DNA of 64,000 bases, taken from the NCBI RefSeq assembly GCF_036429475.1, contig NZ_CP144125.1, positions 682,001 through 746,000 on the forward strand, read 5' to 3'. The DNA is from Halalkalicoccus sp. CGA53. GTDB lineage: Archaea; Halobacteriota; Halobacteria; Halobacteriales; Halalkalicoccaceae. The notes under the pieces are model-generated. The model had not been told where the DNA came from. It was given only the letters and a program-made list of their open reading frames with translations, and ran no database searches. The position numbers and the translations under genes were made by a program. This document shows positions 1 through 10,054 of this stretch, in pieces. The stretch's first letter is position 1, and the number at the start of each line of letters is the position of its first letter.

Positions 1-2
1 CA

Positions 3-752
3 GTCCGTGCGGCACACGCTCCGGAGACACTGGTACTCGACTGCGAGGCGGACTTCGAGAGCCTCCCGCCGGAGGCGCTCGACGAACTCGCGCTCGTGAC
101 TCGGGAGCTACACCCGGTGAGCTACCCGACCGAGTGGCTCCCCGAGAGGACGCCCGACCCGCTCCGTCGGTTCGCGGGATCGGACCTGGTGATCGGCCTC
201 CCCGAGGGTGGGAGCGTGATCTGGACGCGACAGACCGAGCCCCCGCTCTGTCTGGTTAAAGCCCGGGTACAGGGCGCTCCCGAGGGGTTCGTCGACTTCC
301 TCGTCGCGAACGCGCTCGTCGAGGTGGGTCTCGAGCTTCCCGAGAGCTTCCTCGGGTTCTTCGGCGAGCGATACACCGACCTGGTGGAGGCGCTCGCGTT
401 CTCGCCGGCGAGCAGCTACCAGGTCGCTGCCGCACTCTACCAGGGGTGGATCGGACTCCACACCCGCGAGACGTTCGCCGGGTGGGCCGACGAGTTCCGG
501 ACGCTCCACGACGAGTGGGTCGACGCCGGCGAACGCCTCGAACCGAGGCTGGACGACCTCTCGACGGAGGTGGCGACCGGAGAGACCGACTTCGCCGAGG
601 CGACGGAGTACGCCTGCGGGGCGATCAGACACGACCTCGACCTGCCGACACCGTTCTCGGCGCTCGACACCGAGGCCTACCGGGAGTACGGTGCGGAGTA
701 CGCGGTCCGCTGGGCGGAGAAGACGGTCGCGGCGCTCGGCGAGGGGACCTAG
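3..752 (+). CDS. Conserved haloarchaeal hypothetical protein, 5' end cut off by the window
   Basis: The reading frame is open from base 3 to a TAG at 750-752, giving 249 visible residues; the true start lies before the window. An internal GTG at 96 is possible but the upstream codons read as normal acidic haloarchaeal protein, so I treat the gene as 5'-truncated. The protein is soluble, has no signal peptide or membrane segment and no catalytic motif I recognise. From memory it resembles a haloarchaea-only family (perhaps DUF7089); the number is not certain. Its stop overlaps the stop of the convergent next gene: the two TAG codons share the palindrome CTAG. Confidence 0.75.
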   Translation, partial: VRAAHAPETLVLDCEADFESLPPEALDELALVTRELHPVSYPTEWLPERTPDPLRRFAGSDLVIGLPEGGSVIWTRQTEPPLCLVKARVQGAPEGFVDFLVANALVEVGLELPESFLGFFGERYTDLVEALAFSPASSYQVAAALYQGWIGLHTRETFAGWADEFRTLHDEWVDAGERLEPRLDDLSTEVATGETDFAEATEYACGAIRHDLDLPTPFSALDTEAYREYGAEYAVRWAEKTVAALGEGT

Positions 753-1327
753 AACTCGCCGGTGACGTCCCCGTTCTCGTCGAGGTAGATCGTCCCGTCG
801 AACAGCTCGACGTACCGCTCGACGGTCGCCTCGTCGTGGACCTCCCTTGCGAGGTGAAAGAGGCCGACCGCGTCGTGCTCTACGAGCAGGTCGAGGAGCT
901 CCTCCATCGCCTCGTAGACGGGCTCGTCCTCGGCGTAGTAGATCAGTTCGGTGACGGAGTCGACGCTCACCCGGAGTTTGCCGTCGTGAGCCTCGAGGAA
1001 GGCCTTTACCTGAGAGACGATCCCGTCGACGTCGTCGGGTGCGGAGACGTAGTGGACGTTCTCGGCGCTCCGGCGCGAGTAGCCGCGTTCGACGCTCAGC
1101 GTGTCGAGGATCACGGCTCTGGACTCGTCGACGCCGTAGTGGTCGATCTTCTGCATCACCTCGCGGGCGGTGGTGCGGGTCGAGACGACGAGAAAGGAGT
1201 CGGTGTCGGTCTTCAGGAAGTCGGTGTCGATCCGGTCGGTCTCGCCCGTGCTCGGATGGACGAGGAGGACCCCGGTCCCGCCGGGGATCGAGTCGGGGGT
1301 GTTCTCCACCGCGAGGGCGTACTCCAT
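749..1327 (-). CDS. Conserved haloarchaeal protein, RecA/KaiC-like fold without obvious Walker A (DUF7090-like)
   Basis: 192 residues. The start is the ATG at 1327, which gives the N-terminus MEYALAVENTPD; a GTG two codons upstream (1333) is an alternative. The sequence has the feel of the DUF835/KaiC-like group: a strand ending in GTGVLLVHPSTG near residues 16-27, then VVSTRTTAREV and a later strand with VSVDSVTELIYY (about 130-142), resembling the Walker B region of RecA-type folds. A true P-loop lysine is not present, so nucleotide binding is doubtful. I recall this as family DUF7090, from memory only. The gene diverges from the methyltransferase at 1433. Confidence 0.75.
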   Translation of the reverse strand: MEYALAVENTPDSIPGGTGVLLVHPSTGETDRIDTDFLKTDTDSFLVVSTRTTAREVMQKIDHYGVDESRAVILDTLSVERGYSRRSAENVHYVSAPDDVDGIVSQVKAFLEAHDGKLRVSVDSVTELIYYAEDEPVYEAMEELLDLLVEHDAVGLFHLAREVHDEATVERYVELFDGTIYLDENGDVTGEF

Positions 1328-1432
1328 GTCCACACAGCCGAAGCGGACCGATATAAGCGTGGGGGAAGCCGAGTTCGGCGCCCCGAGACGCGGTCTCCGA
1401 ACGGTTTTGACGGAGCCAGCCCTGGCCCCGAC

Positions 1433-2113
1433 ATGAGCGTCCGCGAGGAGTTCGACGACTGGGCGGCCGACGGCCGGGACAGGGGGATGGAAGCGCGCCA
1501 CTGGCACACCGCGAAACACGCACTCGCTGCGATGCCCGTAGAGGAGGACGAATCGGTCCTCGACCTCGGGACCGGGAGCGGCTACGCGCTCCGCGTGCTC
1601 TCCGAGACCAGGGGGATCGGTGCGGGCTACGGACTCGACGGCTCGCCCGAGATGGTACGAAACGCCGCCTCCTACACCGAGGACCCCTCGATAGGTTATC
1701 TGATCGGCGACTTCGGTTCGCTCCCGTTCGCCGAGAACCGTCTCGATCGCTGTTTCTCGATGGAGGCGTTCTACTACGCCGCCGACCCGACGGAGACGCT
1801 CTCGGAGCTCCACCGTGTCCTGCGTCCGGGCGGGACGTTTCACTGCGCGGTGAACTACTACGAGGAGAACGTCCACTCCCGCGGCTGGCAGGAGGACATC
1901 TCGGTCGAGATGACGCGCTGGAGCGCCGGGGAGTACCGCGAGGCGTTCCGGGAGGCGGGCTTTCACGTCGCCTCCCAGGAGAACGTCCCCGACACCGAGA
2001 CGGAGATACCGGACGAGAGCGCCTTCCCGACGGAGGGGTTCGAGAGCCGCGAGGCGATGGTCGAACGGTACCGGAGCCTCGGAACGCTACTCACGGTCGG
2101 GGTCGTCCCATAG
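1433..2113 (+). CDS. Class I SAM-dependent methyltransferase
   Basis: 226 residues. The SAM-binding motif LDLGTGSGYAL lies near residues 42-52, the acidic ribose-binding residue follows in YGLDGS, and RVLRPGG marks the usual strand 5 loop, so this is a type 11 (UbiE/small-molecule) methyltransferase. The substrate cannot be told from sequence. The ATG at 1433 begins MSVREEFDDWAADGRD, a typical start for this haloarchaeal family; no further upstream start is needed. It is read divergently from the gene ending at 749 and convergently with the membrane protein at 2300. Confidence 0.85.
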   Translation: MSVREEFDDWAADGRDRGMEARHWHTAKHALAAMPVEEDESVLDLGTGSGYALRVLSETRGIGAGYGLDGSPEMVRNAASYTEDPSIGYLIGDFGSLPFAENRLDRCFSMEAFYYAADPTETLSELHRVLRPGGTFHCAVNYYEENVHSRGWQEDISVEMTRWSAGEYREAFREAGFHVASQENVPDTETEIPDESAFPTEGFESREAMVERYRSLGTLLTVGVVP

Positions 2114-2142
2114 CTCCAGTGGAACCGTGGGTGTATCTTACT

Positions 2143-2244
2143 GTCAGACACGTTTGGAATAGCCGGAGGGACGCGCTCTGTCGACCGAAACCGACGGACG
2201 TCGGATGTATGTCTGACGCACGTCAGACGAGTATCTGTCGACCG
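2143..2244. repeat. Palindrome and direct repeats in a convergent intergenic region
   Basis: The 186-bp gap between two converging genes holds a perfect inverted repeat, GTCTGACG-CA-CGTCAGAC (2211-2228). A further half-site GTCAGAC lies at 2143-2149. The 11-bp word TCTGTCGACCG occurs twice, at 2177-2187 and 2234-2244, on either side of the palindrome. Because both flanking genes end here, a bidirectional terminator or a transcript-end structure is more likely than an operator. This is seen directly; the role is inferred. Confidence 0.5.
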
Positions 2245-2299
2245 GATAGTAGGTGTCGCGACGGACGCGAAATCGCAACCCCTTCGTTTCGAGTGGACC

Positions 2300-3856
2300 T
2301 CAGAAGAACAGTCCGCCGATCCGAGGTGTCACGAACGCCTCGACGAACGACGCGATCACGAAGAGGATCGAGAGGCCCACGAGCACCCAGAACGCGCGGT
2401 CGATCTCGACCGCCAGGTGGCGGTCGTCGACCCGTCCCCTGACCCTGTTCCAGCCGACGCCAGCGAGGTGGAAGCCGAGCGCGCCGGCGATGGCGATCGC
2501 GGGCAGTTCGATAAGTGCGTGCGGGACGATCAGCGCGGCGACGAGCAGGAGGTCGGCGCTGACCCCCGCGACGAGGCCGACGACGATCCCGTTGAAGAGC
2601 AGGTTCACCGCGGTAGGAACACCGAACGCGAACCCGGCGAACGCGGTGTCGACGCCGACGAGCCAGTTGTTCACCGCGATGGCGATGAACACGTCGAGCG
2701 GGAAGACACCGAAGATCTCCGTCGGATCCGAGGGGGGCGTCGTCTCGATGGTGACCCCGCCGAGGGCGAGGTAGCCGCCAGCCATACCGAGGCCGAACAG
2801 CCCGAGGCTCGCGGCAAGGGCCTTCGGTGAACCCCTGGTGAACGACCAGAGCGTGCTCCACCCTCGTGAGAACGCCGCGTGCGTGCGTGTGCGGATCGTC
2901 TCGCGCTCCTGAAGTCGCTTCCCCCCGATCCGGTCGCCCTCGGCGTAGATCCCGGTCTTGAGCAGGTCGACGAATGGCGTGAAGAGGACGATCCCGAGCA
3001 GGGTTGCCACCTGACCGAGATCGAAGACGGCAAGGAGGCTCGCGGTGATCCCGGCCGCGACGAGGAGACCGATCGCGATCAGTACGTAGACGGCGAACGC
3101 GCCGGGACGGCGACGGACGAACCCCGCACCGTGGCGGAACCCGTCGATCGCACCCACCCGGTCCACGACGATCGCCTGTGGGGCGAAGACGAAGACGGCG
3201 GCGATGGCGACGAGCGAGACCAGCCAGATCGGCGTGAGCAACACCGCGAGCCCGACGGCCAGCAGGCCGAGGCCGCCCTCGGCACCGGAGAGCACCGCGA
3301 CGAGGAGTACGATCCCGTAAAACGCGGTTACCGTGAGGTAGAGTGCGATCTCGATGAGTCGAAGACCGACGAACGAGAGCGCGTCGCGGAGGAACCCGCT
3401 CACGCCGGCGTGGACCGGCGGCCGACCCTCGAGGCCGGCGTAGACGGTGTGGATCTCGCCGGCCCTGACCGCCGCTGCGAGGACGACGTAGACGAGCACG
3501 CCGACCAGCACCGAGAGCCCGAGGACGAGAAGGGCTTCGGGCGAGGCGAGCGCCTCCGCGATCCCCTCTAGCTCCCCGGTCGGAAGCGCCTCGGGATCCG
3601 TCGCGGTCGTGGTCGGGTCCTCCTCGGCGGCCTCTAGCTCCTCGACGACCTCGGGGTCGAGGGCGGCGACGGCCTCTCTGACCCGGTCCATCCGGCCCTG
3701 TGCCTCGAGGATCAGGTAGGCGGCGAACGCCCCGAGCAGCGGGAACACCCTCGCGACGAGGCCGACGCTCGACCCGAGCAGGTAGAAGGGCAGGATCGAG
3801 GTCGGCTTCGAGAGGTACGTCGACGTCGCGGCGTCGATCGCGTCGGTGACCTTCAT
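2300..3856 (-). CDS. Large integral membrane protein with C-terminal SpoIIM-like domain
   Basis: 518 residues from ATG at 3856 (MKVTDAIDAATS); an upstream ATG at 3883 is possible. About ten to twelve hydrophobic segments are visible. The N-terminal half has clustered helices around an acidic loop (about residues 60-100); the C-terminal part, from about residue 340, carries the pattern of SpoIIM-family domains (FNGIVVGLVAG followed by LIVPHALIELPAIAIAG). In archaea such proteins have no sporulation role and their function is unknown; membrane remodelling or transport has been suggested for relatives. No operon partner is evident. Confidence 0.75.
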   Translation of the reverse strand: MKVTDAIDAATSTYLSKPTSILPFYLLGSSVGLVARVFPLLGAFAAYLILEAQGRMDRVREAVAALDPEVVEELEAAEEDPTTTATDPEALPTGELEGIAEALASPEALLVLGLSVLVGVLVYVVLAAAVRAGEIHTVYAGLEGRPPVHAGVSGFLRDALSFVGLRLIEIALYLTVTAFYGIVLLVAVLSGAEGGLGLLAVGLAVLLTPIWLVSLVAIAAVFVFAPQAIVVDRVGAIDGFRHGAGFVRRRPGAFAVYVLIAIGLLVAAGITASLLAVFDLGQVATLLGIVLFTPFVDLLKTGIYAEGDRIGGKRLQERETIRTRTHAAFSRGWSTLWSFTRGSPKALAASLGLFGLGMAGGYLALGGVTIETTPPSDPTEIFGVFPLDVFIAIAVNNWLVGVDTAFAGFAFGVPTAVNLLFNGIVVGLVAGVSADLLLVAALIVPHALIELPAIAIAGALGFHLAGVGWNRVRGRVDDRHLAVEIDRAFWVLVGLSILFVIASFVEAFVTPRIGGLFF

Positions 3857-4037
3857 GTACCGGGATCGACCCCGCTCACGCATTAAGTCTCCGTCATGTC
3901 GGTAGCGGGGACTCCCGCGACTATGTCGGTAGTCGGGATCCCCGTGAATCGAGGCGGCCGGAGTACGGCGGCAGAACCGGAGGCGGCCCGGCTTCCGCTT
4001 TCCGTACGCTTTCACCCCCTCCCGCCGAACCCCCTCC

Positions 4038-5330
4038 GTGGGATCGCACCGACTCGCCCGGTGGTGGCGGGAGCCGACCGCGCGGCGCTGGCTCCTGTTC
4101 GGCACCCTCGCGGCCGTCTTCCTCTCGGTCAACGTCTACCGGCTCTCGACGGCGGTGATCGCCGAGCCGCTGATGGCCGCGTTCGGCACGACCGGCGCGC
4201 AGCTGGGCACGCTCCATGCCGCGTTCTTCTACGTCTACGCCGTGATGCAGATCCCGACGGGGATCCTCGTCGACCGCGTCGGTCCCCGACGAACGGCGGC
4301 GGCCGGCGCGCTCGTGATGAACGTCGGGGCGATCTGGTTCGCGCTCGCGGACAGCTACGCCGGCGCGTTCGGCGCACGGCTGCTGATCGGCCTCGGCGGG
4401 AGCGTGATATTCGTCTCGATGCTCCGGTTCTGTGCGAACTGGTTTCGCTCGGGGGAGTTCGCGACGATGAGCGGGCTCTGCTTCGCCGTCGGCGGTCTGG
4501 GAGGCATCCTCGCGACGACGCCGTTCGCGCTCGCGGTTGAGGCCGCCGGCTGGCGCGAAACGATCGCCGCCCTCGGGGTCCTCGGCCTCGTCGTCTCCGC
4601 GCTCACGTACCTCCTCGTCCGGGACTCCCCAGAGCGAGCGGGGCTCCGACCGATCGAAGGGGTTCCGGAACAGCCGAGGCTCTCGCTCTCGGAGGTTCGG
4701 ACGTTCACCCTCGGAGTGCTCTCCGACCGCTCGACGTGGGTCGTCTCGGTCCTGCTGTTCTGCACGGGTGGGGTGAACCTCACGCTGTTCGGCCTCTGGG
4801 GTATCCCCTACGTGGTCCAGACCTACGATACCTCGGTGACGGTCGCCTCGGTGGTCACCCTCCTGGGGGGCGTGGGATCCGTGCTCGGCCCGCCGTCGAT
4901 TGGCCGACTCTCGGATCGCCTGGAGAGGAGAACGGAACTCATCGTCGCGGGCTGTCTGCTCTTCACGCTCGCGCTCGGGCTGATCGCCGTCACCGGGAAC
5001 CCCCCGTTGCCGGTCGTCGGCCTGGTCTTCTTCGTCAACGGCGCGCTACTGGGCACGTTCGTCCTCACCTACCCGATGGTGAAAGAACGACACGCGAGCC
5101 GTGCGAGCGGCATCTCGACGGGGTCGGTCAACGGGGCCTCGTTCCTCGGCGCCGCGTTACTCCCGACGGTGATGGGGCAGGCGCTCGACGCCTACTGGAC
5201 CGGCGATGTCGTCGGCGGCGTGCGGGTCTACACCGCGACCGGCTACCGCCTCGCGTTCGCCATCGCCGCGCTCTGTGGGCTGATCGCTGTCGGCTGTGCG
5301 CTCTGGCTCCACCGCGAGGAAAGGACGTAA
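4038..5330 (+). CDS. MFS transporter
   Basis: 430 residues from a GTG start at 4038, with twelve predicted hydrophobic helices. The loop between helices 2 and 3 has the major facilitator pattern (GILVDRVGPRR, about residues 75-85), repeated in weaker form in the second half (IGRLSDRLERR). The overall look is that of the nitrate/oxalate-formate type and other small-molecule MFS carriers; the substrate is not readable. The stop codon directly abuts the 105-bp inverted-end repeat at 5331. Confidence 0.85.
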   Translation: MGSHRLARWWREPTARRWLLFGTLAAVFLSVNVYRLSTAVIAEPLMAAFGTTGAQLGTLHAAFFYVYAVMQIPTGILVDRVGPRRTAAAGALVMNVGAIWFALADSYAGAFGARLLIGLGGSVIFVSMLRFCANWFRSGEFATMSGLCFAVGGLGGILATTPFALAVEAAGWRETIAALGVLGLVVSALTYLLVRDSPERAGLRPIEGVPEQPRLSLSEVRTFTLGVLSDRSTWVVSVLLFCTGGVNLTLFGLWGIPYVVQTYDTSVTVASVVTLLGGVGSVLGPPSIGRLSDRLERRTELIVAGCLLFTLALGLIAVTGNPPLPVVGLVFFVNGALLGTFVLTYPMVKERHASRASGISTGSVNGASFLGAALLPTVMGQALDAYWTGDVVGGVRVYTATGYRLAFAIAALCGLIAVGCALWLHREERT

Positions 5331-5435
5331 CTCATAGGGATATCGTAGCCGATCGTATCTCTCAGGCGTACACACCACCGGTATCGTACGATACGAAGTC
5401 GAGGACCTATGCGTTTCTACGATGATCCCTATCAG
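5331..5435. repeat. Interspersed ~105-bp repeat with inverted ends, copy 1
   Basis: The left end CTCATAGGGATATCGTAG (5331-5348) is the near-perfect reverse complement of the right end CTACGATGATCCCTATCAG (5417-5435). A central 14-bp perfect palindrome GTATCGTACGATAC sits at 5381-5394. The element starts right after the MFS stop codon, and its right end overlaps the stop codon of the amidotransferase on the other strand. A second copy lies at 9949-10054. By hand the two align with one gap at roughly 70% identity, highest at the ends. There is no coding capacity and no clear target duplication. Confidence 0.65.
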
Positions 5436-6088
5436 ACCCACTTTCCCGCTCGTTCGCGGACGATCTGCCGGAAGTTCTCGGCCAGTTTCGTGCTGTTCAG
5501 ATCCTCGATTCCCTCCAGCGAGTCCCATCCCTCGCCCGCGGCGATCGCCTCACGGAACCGGTCGGTGCACTCCGGGTGGAACTGTACGGTCCAGACCGGT
5601 ACTTCCCGGTGGCGGGTCCCGAACGCCTCGTAGCCCTCGATCGAGGCGATCACCTCCATCCCCTCGCCCCGCTCGACCACCCAGTCGCCGTGGACGGCCG
5701 CGACGTGCGGTGAGAGTCCCAAAAAGAGCGGGTCGTCGGTGAGTTCGGCCTCGACGATCGCGTTCCGCATCCCCCGGTGGTCGACTTTCCCTCCCAACGC
5801 GGCGTTCACGTTCTGGTGGCCGAAACACACCCCGAGCGTCGGGATCTCTGCCTCGACGAGTTCCCGAATCCACGCCTGCTGGTCAGCGATCCACGGCCGC
5901 TCCTCGGCTTCGTACACTCCCGCGGTCGAGCCGGTGATGACGACGCCGTCCGGATCGATCTCGTCGAGATCCGGTCGGCCCTCGTGTGGATAGCACCACT
6001 CGACCCGGTCGGGGAACAGCTTCGCGAGTTCCTCCTCGTGGTAGGTCTTCTCCGGGTTGTGCTCGTTTCGCACGACGAGGATCATCAC
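5432..6088 (-). CDS. Class I glutamine amidotransferase-like protein
   Basis: 218 residues. The nucleophile elbow LGVCFGHQ places the catalytic Cys at residue 88, and the QFHPE motif near residue 168 supplies the His and Glu of the triad, so this is an active-looking type 1 GATase domain standing alone. Such free domains, often annotated as GMP synthase subunit-like, can hydrolyse glutamine or related gamma-glutamyl compounds; the partner here is unknown. Two adjacent ATGs compete for the start. The stop codon lies inside the right arm of the repeat element. Confidence 0.82.
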   Translation of the reverse strand: MMILVVRNEHNPEKTYHEEELAKLFPDRVEWCYPHEGRPDLDEIDPDGVVITGSTAGVYEAEERPWIADQQAWIRELVEAEIPTLGVCFGHQNVNAALGGKVDHRGMRNAIVEAELTDDPLFLGLSPHVAAVHGDWVVERGEGMEVIASIEGYEAFGTRHREVPVWTVQFHPECTDRFREAIAAGEGWDSLEGIEDLNSTKLAENFRQIVRERAGKWV

Positions 6089-6194
6089 TCGAGGTTCTCG
6101 TCCGGAAGGATAATGCCTGTCGGTGTGAGGATCCGCGTTTCAATTCCGGCGTGCATGCGAGCGGGTAAAGGTCCTCGAACCCCTCTCGCGTTCA

Positions 6195-8249
<2,055 letters not shown>

Positions 8250-8288
8250 ACGTCCGACGGGGAATCAGCGTCCGCGACCGGGAGAGCT

Positions 8289-8702
8289 CTACGGCCGCTC
8301 GCGGTTCCAGGCGTGTAACAGGAGCGGGTACTCGCTCTCGACGTCGGTCGAGAGGATCCGATCGGGCTCCTCGAACAACCACTGGAGGAACCGCTCCCCC
8401 CTGGTCGCCGCGTGATCGGAGTCGATGAACGCCTCGTAGACGTAACCGACGTCCTCGGCTTCCATGTACCAGAGCACCGAGAGTCGGTCCCCACTGCGGT
8501 CGAGGAAGGCCGACTCGGTGTACATCCCCTCCTCGCGGAGCACCGACTCGACGCTCTCGTTGAGCAGACCCCGAAGCCCGCGGCCGAGGGCTCCACCGCG
8601 GCGCATGATCGCCTGCTCGGCGAGGAACACTCGGACGAACAGTTCGGCGACCAGCCGGGGCAGCCCCCGTCTGACCGTCAGTCGCAACAGGACGACCTCC
8701 AT
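8289..8702 (-). CDS. DUF6176-like small protein
   Basis: 137 residues using the ATG at 8702, which starts MEVVLLRL; a longer reading to 8771 would overlap the SPFH gene and I reject it. The pattern EEGMYTESAFLDRSGDRLSVLWYMEAEDV followed by FIDSDHAATRG matches my memory of the DUF6176 family, small alpha-beta proteins resembling antibiotic-biosynthesis-monooxygenase-like folds. No function is known. It runs in the same direction as the SPFH gene, with 43 bp between them, and converges on uvrB. Confidence 0.75.
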   Translation of the reverse strand: MEVVLLRLTVRRGLPRLVAELFVRVFLAEQAIMRRGGALGRGLRGLLNESVESVLREEGMYTESAFLDRSGDRLSVLWYMEAEDVGYVYEAFIDSDHAATRGERFLQWLFEEPDRILSTDVESEYPLLLHAWNRERP

Positions 8703-8745
8703 GCGCAACCCCACCGACGGGAGCGAAGAATAGCTTTCGGCGGCC

Positions 8746-9906
8746 TCACTCCGTCTCGGTCTCGACCCCACCGTCCTCTGCCAGTTCGGCCTCGATCTCC
8801 CGTCCGCGTTCTGCCTCCTCCAGGTCGATGTCGCTCATTGAGTCGGTCAGCTCCGAGAGGTCGTCGAGTCCGAGGAGTTCGCGGACGTCGTCCTCGAACG
8901 CGAGGCTCTCCAGGCTCCCCTCATCCAGTTTCACGTCGCTACCCGAGAGGTGTTTGCCGTATCGGCCCACCAGCGAGGTGAGCTCCTGGGGCAGGACGAA
9001 CGTCGTCGAGGGGCCCTCCCCGATTCGCTTCAGCGTCTGCAGGCCGCGTTCGATGATCGCGCGCTCGCCCATCGACTCGGCGGACTTCGCTCTCAGTACT
9101 GTCGAGACCGCGTCACCCTGCGCCTCGAGGATCTGGCTCTGTTTCTCGCCCTGCGCGCGGATGATGTTCGACTGTTTGTCACCCTCCGCGCGCTCGATCG
9201 CGCTCCGGCGTTCGCCCTGCGCCTCGAGGATCATCGCACGCCGCTTTCGCTCCGCCGAGGTCTGTTGCTCCATCGCCCGCTGGACGTCGCGGGAGGGCTG
9301 GACCTCGCGCACCTCGACCGCCTCGACGCGCACGCCCCACTCGTCGGTCGGCTCGTCGATCTCCGTGTGGATCCGGCGGTTGATCTCCTCCCTCCGACTG
9401 AGGGTCTCGTCGAGTTCCATATCACCTAAAACCGCTCTGAGCGTGGTCTGTGCGAGGTTCGAGACCGCGCGATGGTAGTCGTCGACCTCGAGGTAGGCGC
9501 GTTTCGCGTCCATCACCCGGATGTAGACGACGGCGTCGGCGGTCACCGGCGAGTTGTCGCGGGTGATCGCCTCTTGGCGAGGGACGTCGATGGTCTGGGT
9601 CCGTTTGTCGAAGCGATGCGTCGCGCTCACGAACGGGGGGACGAAGTGGATCCCCGGGTCGAGCAGTTTCCGGTACTCTCCGAACACCGTCAGCGCGCGC
9701 TGTTCGTAGGCGTCGACGATCTCGACCATGCTCGAGACGGTGACGATGGCGAGTCCGAGGAGGAGGAGGCCGGCGAGCGACCACGCCTCCAGCTGACCGC
9801 TCGTGACGAGTAGCGTCGCGACGATGACGAACAGCCCGACGGCGATCGTCTTCGGCCGGAGCTGTCGGCTGTACTGGCCGGCCTGGTAGGCGAGACGGTC
9901 GTCCAT
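8746..9906 (-). CDS. SPFH/band 7 (stomatin-prohibitin) membrane protein
   Basis: 386 residues from ATG at 9906 (MDDRLAYQAG). Two hydrophobic segments near residues 18-60 anchor the N-terminus. The band 7 domain follows, with the typical EQRALTVFGEYRKLLDPGIHFVPP and the DVPRQEAITRDNSPVTADAVVYIRV pattern (about 70-190). Next comes a long alanine/glutamate-rich coiled coil with repeated AQGE/AEGDKQS units (about 215-280). Such proteins form ring or cage assemblies in membranes and modulate proteases or membrane domains. No NfeD partner gene is adjacent, which is common for NfeD partners but absent here. The acidic C-terminal tail is typical of halophiles. Confidence 0.9.
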   Translation of the reverse strand: MDDRLAYQAGQYSRQLRPKTIAVGLFVIVATLLVTSGQLEAWSLAGLLLLGLAIVTVSSMVEIVDAYEQRALTVFGEYRKLLDPGIHFVPPFVSATHRFDKRTQTIDVPRQEAITRDNSPVTADAVVYIRVMDAKRAYLEVDDYHRAVSNLAQTTLRAVLGDMELDETLSRREEINRRIHTEIDEPTDEWGVRVEAVEVREVQPSRDVQRAMEQQTSAERKRRAMILEAQGERRSAIERAEGDKQSNIIRAQGEKQSQILEAQGDAVSTVLRAKSAESMGERAIIERGLQTLKRIGEGPSTTFVLPQELTSLVGRYGKHLSGSDVKLDEGSLESLAFEDDVRELLGLDDLSELTDSMSDIDLEEAERGREIEAELAEDGGVETETE

Positions 9907-9948
9907 GCGGCTGACTAGCGACCGACTAATCTTAACAGTTTGTGAGGA

Positions 9949-10054
9949 TTCAGAGGGATCATCGTAGCCGTCCGGACCTCGTGGGCTCACACGTCTCCGG
10001 TGCCGTCCGGTTCGCAACTCAGAACGTATCGGCTCCTCCGATGATCCCCATCAG
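9949..10054. repeat. Interspersed ~105-bp repeat with inverted ends, copy 2
   Basis: The left end TTCAGAGGGATCATCGTAG (9949-9967) and right end CCGATGATCCCCATCAG (10038-10054) are inverted with respect to each other and match the ends of the copy at 5331. After the shared TAGCCG the two copies align without gaps for 84 bp. As in copy 1, the right end overlaps the TGA stop codon of a leftward gene (uvrC, TCA at 10051-10053). The left end lies upstream of the SPFH gene, so the element could also influence its transcription. Confidence 0.6.

Noticed and set aside
3857-4132. Longer start for the SpoIIM-like membrane protein
   Set aside because: The extra residues are Arg-rich and would overlap the divergent MFS gene start at 4038.
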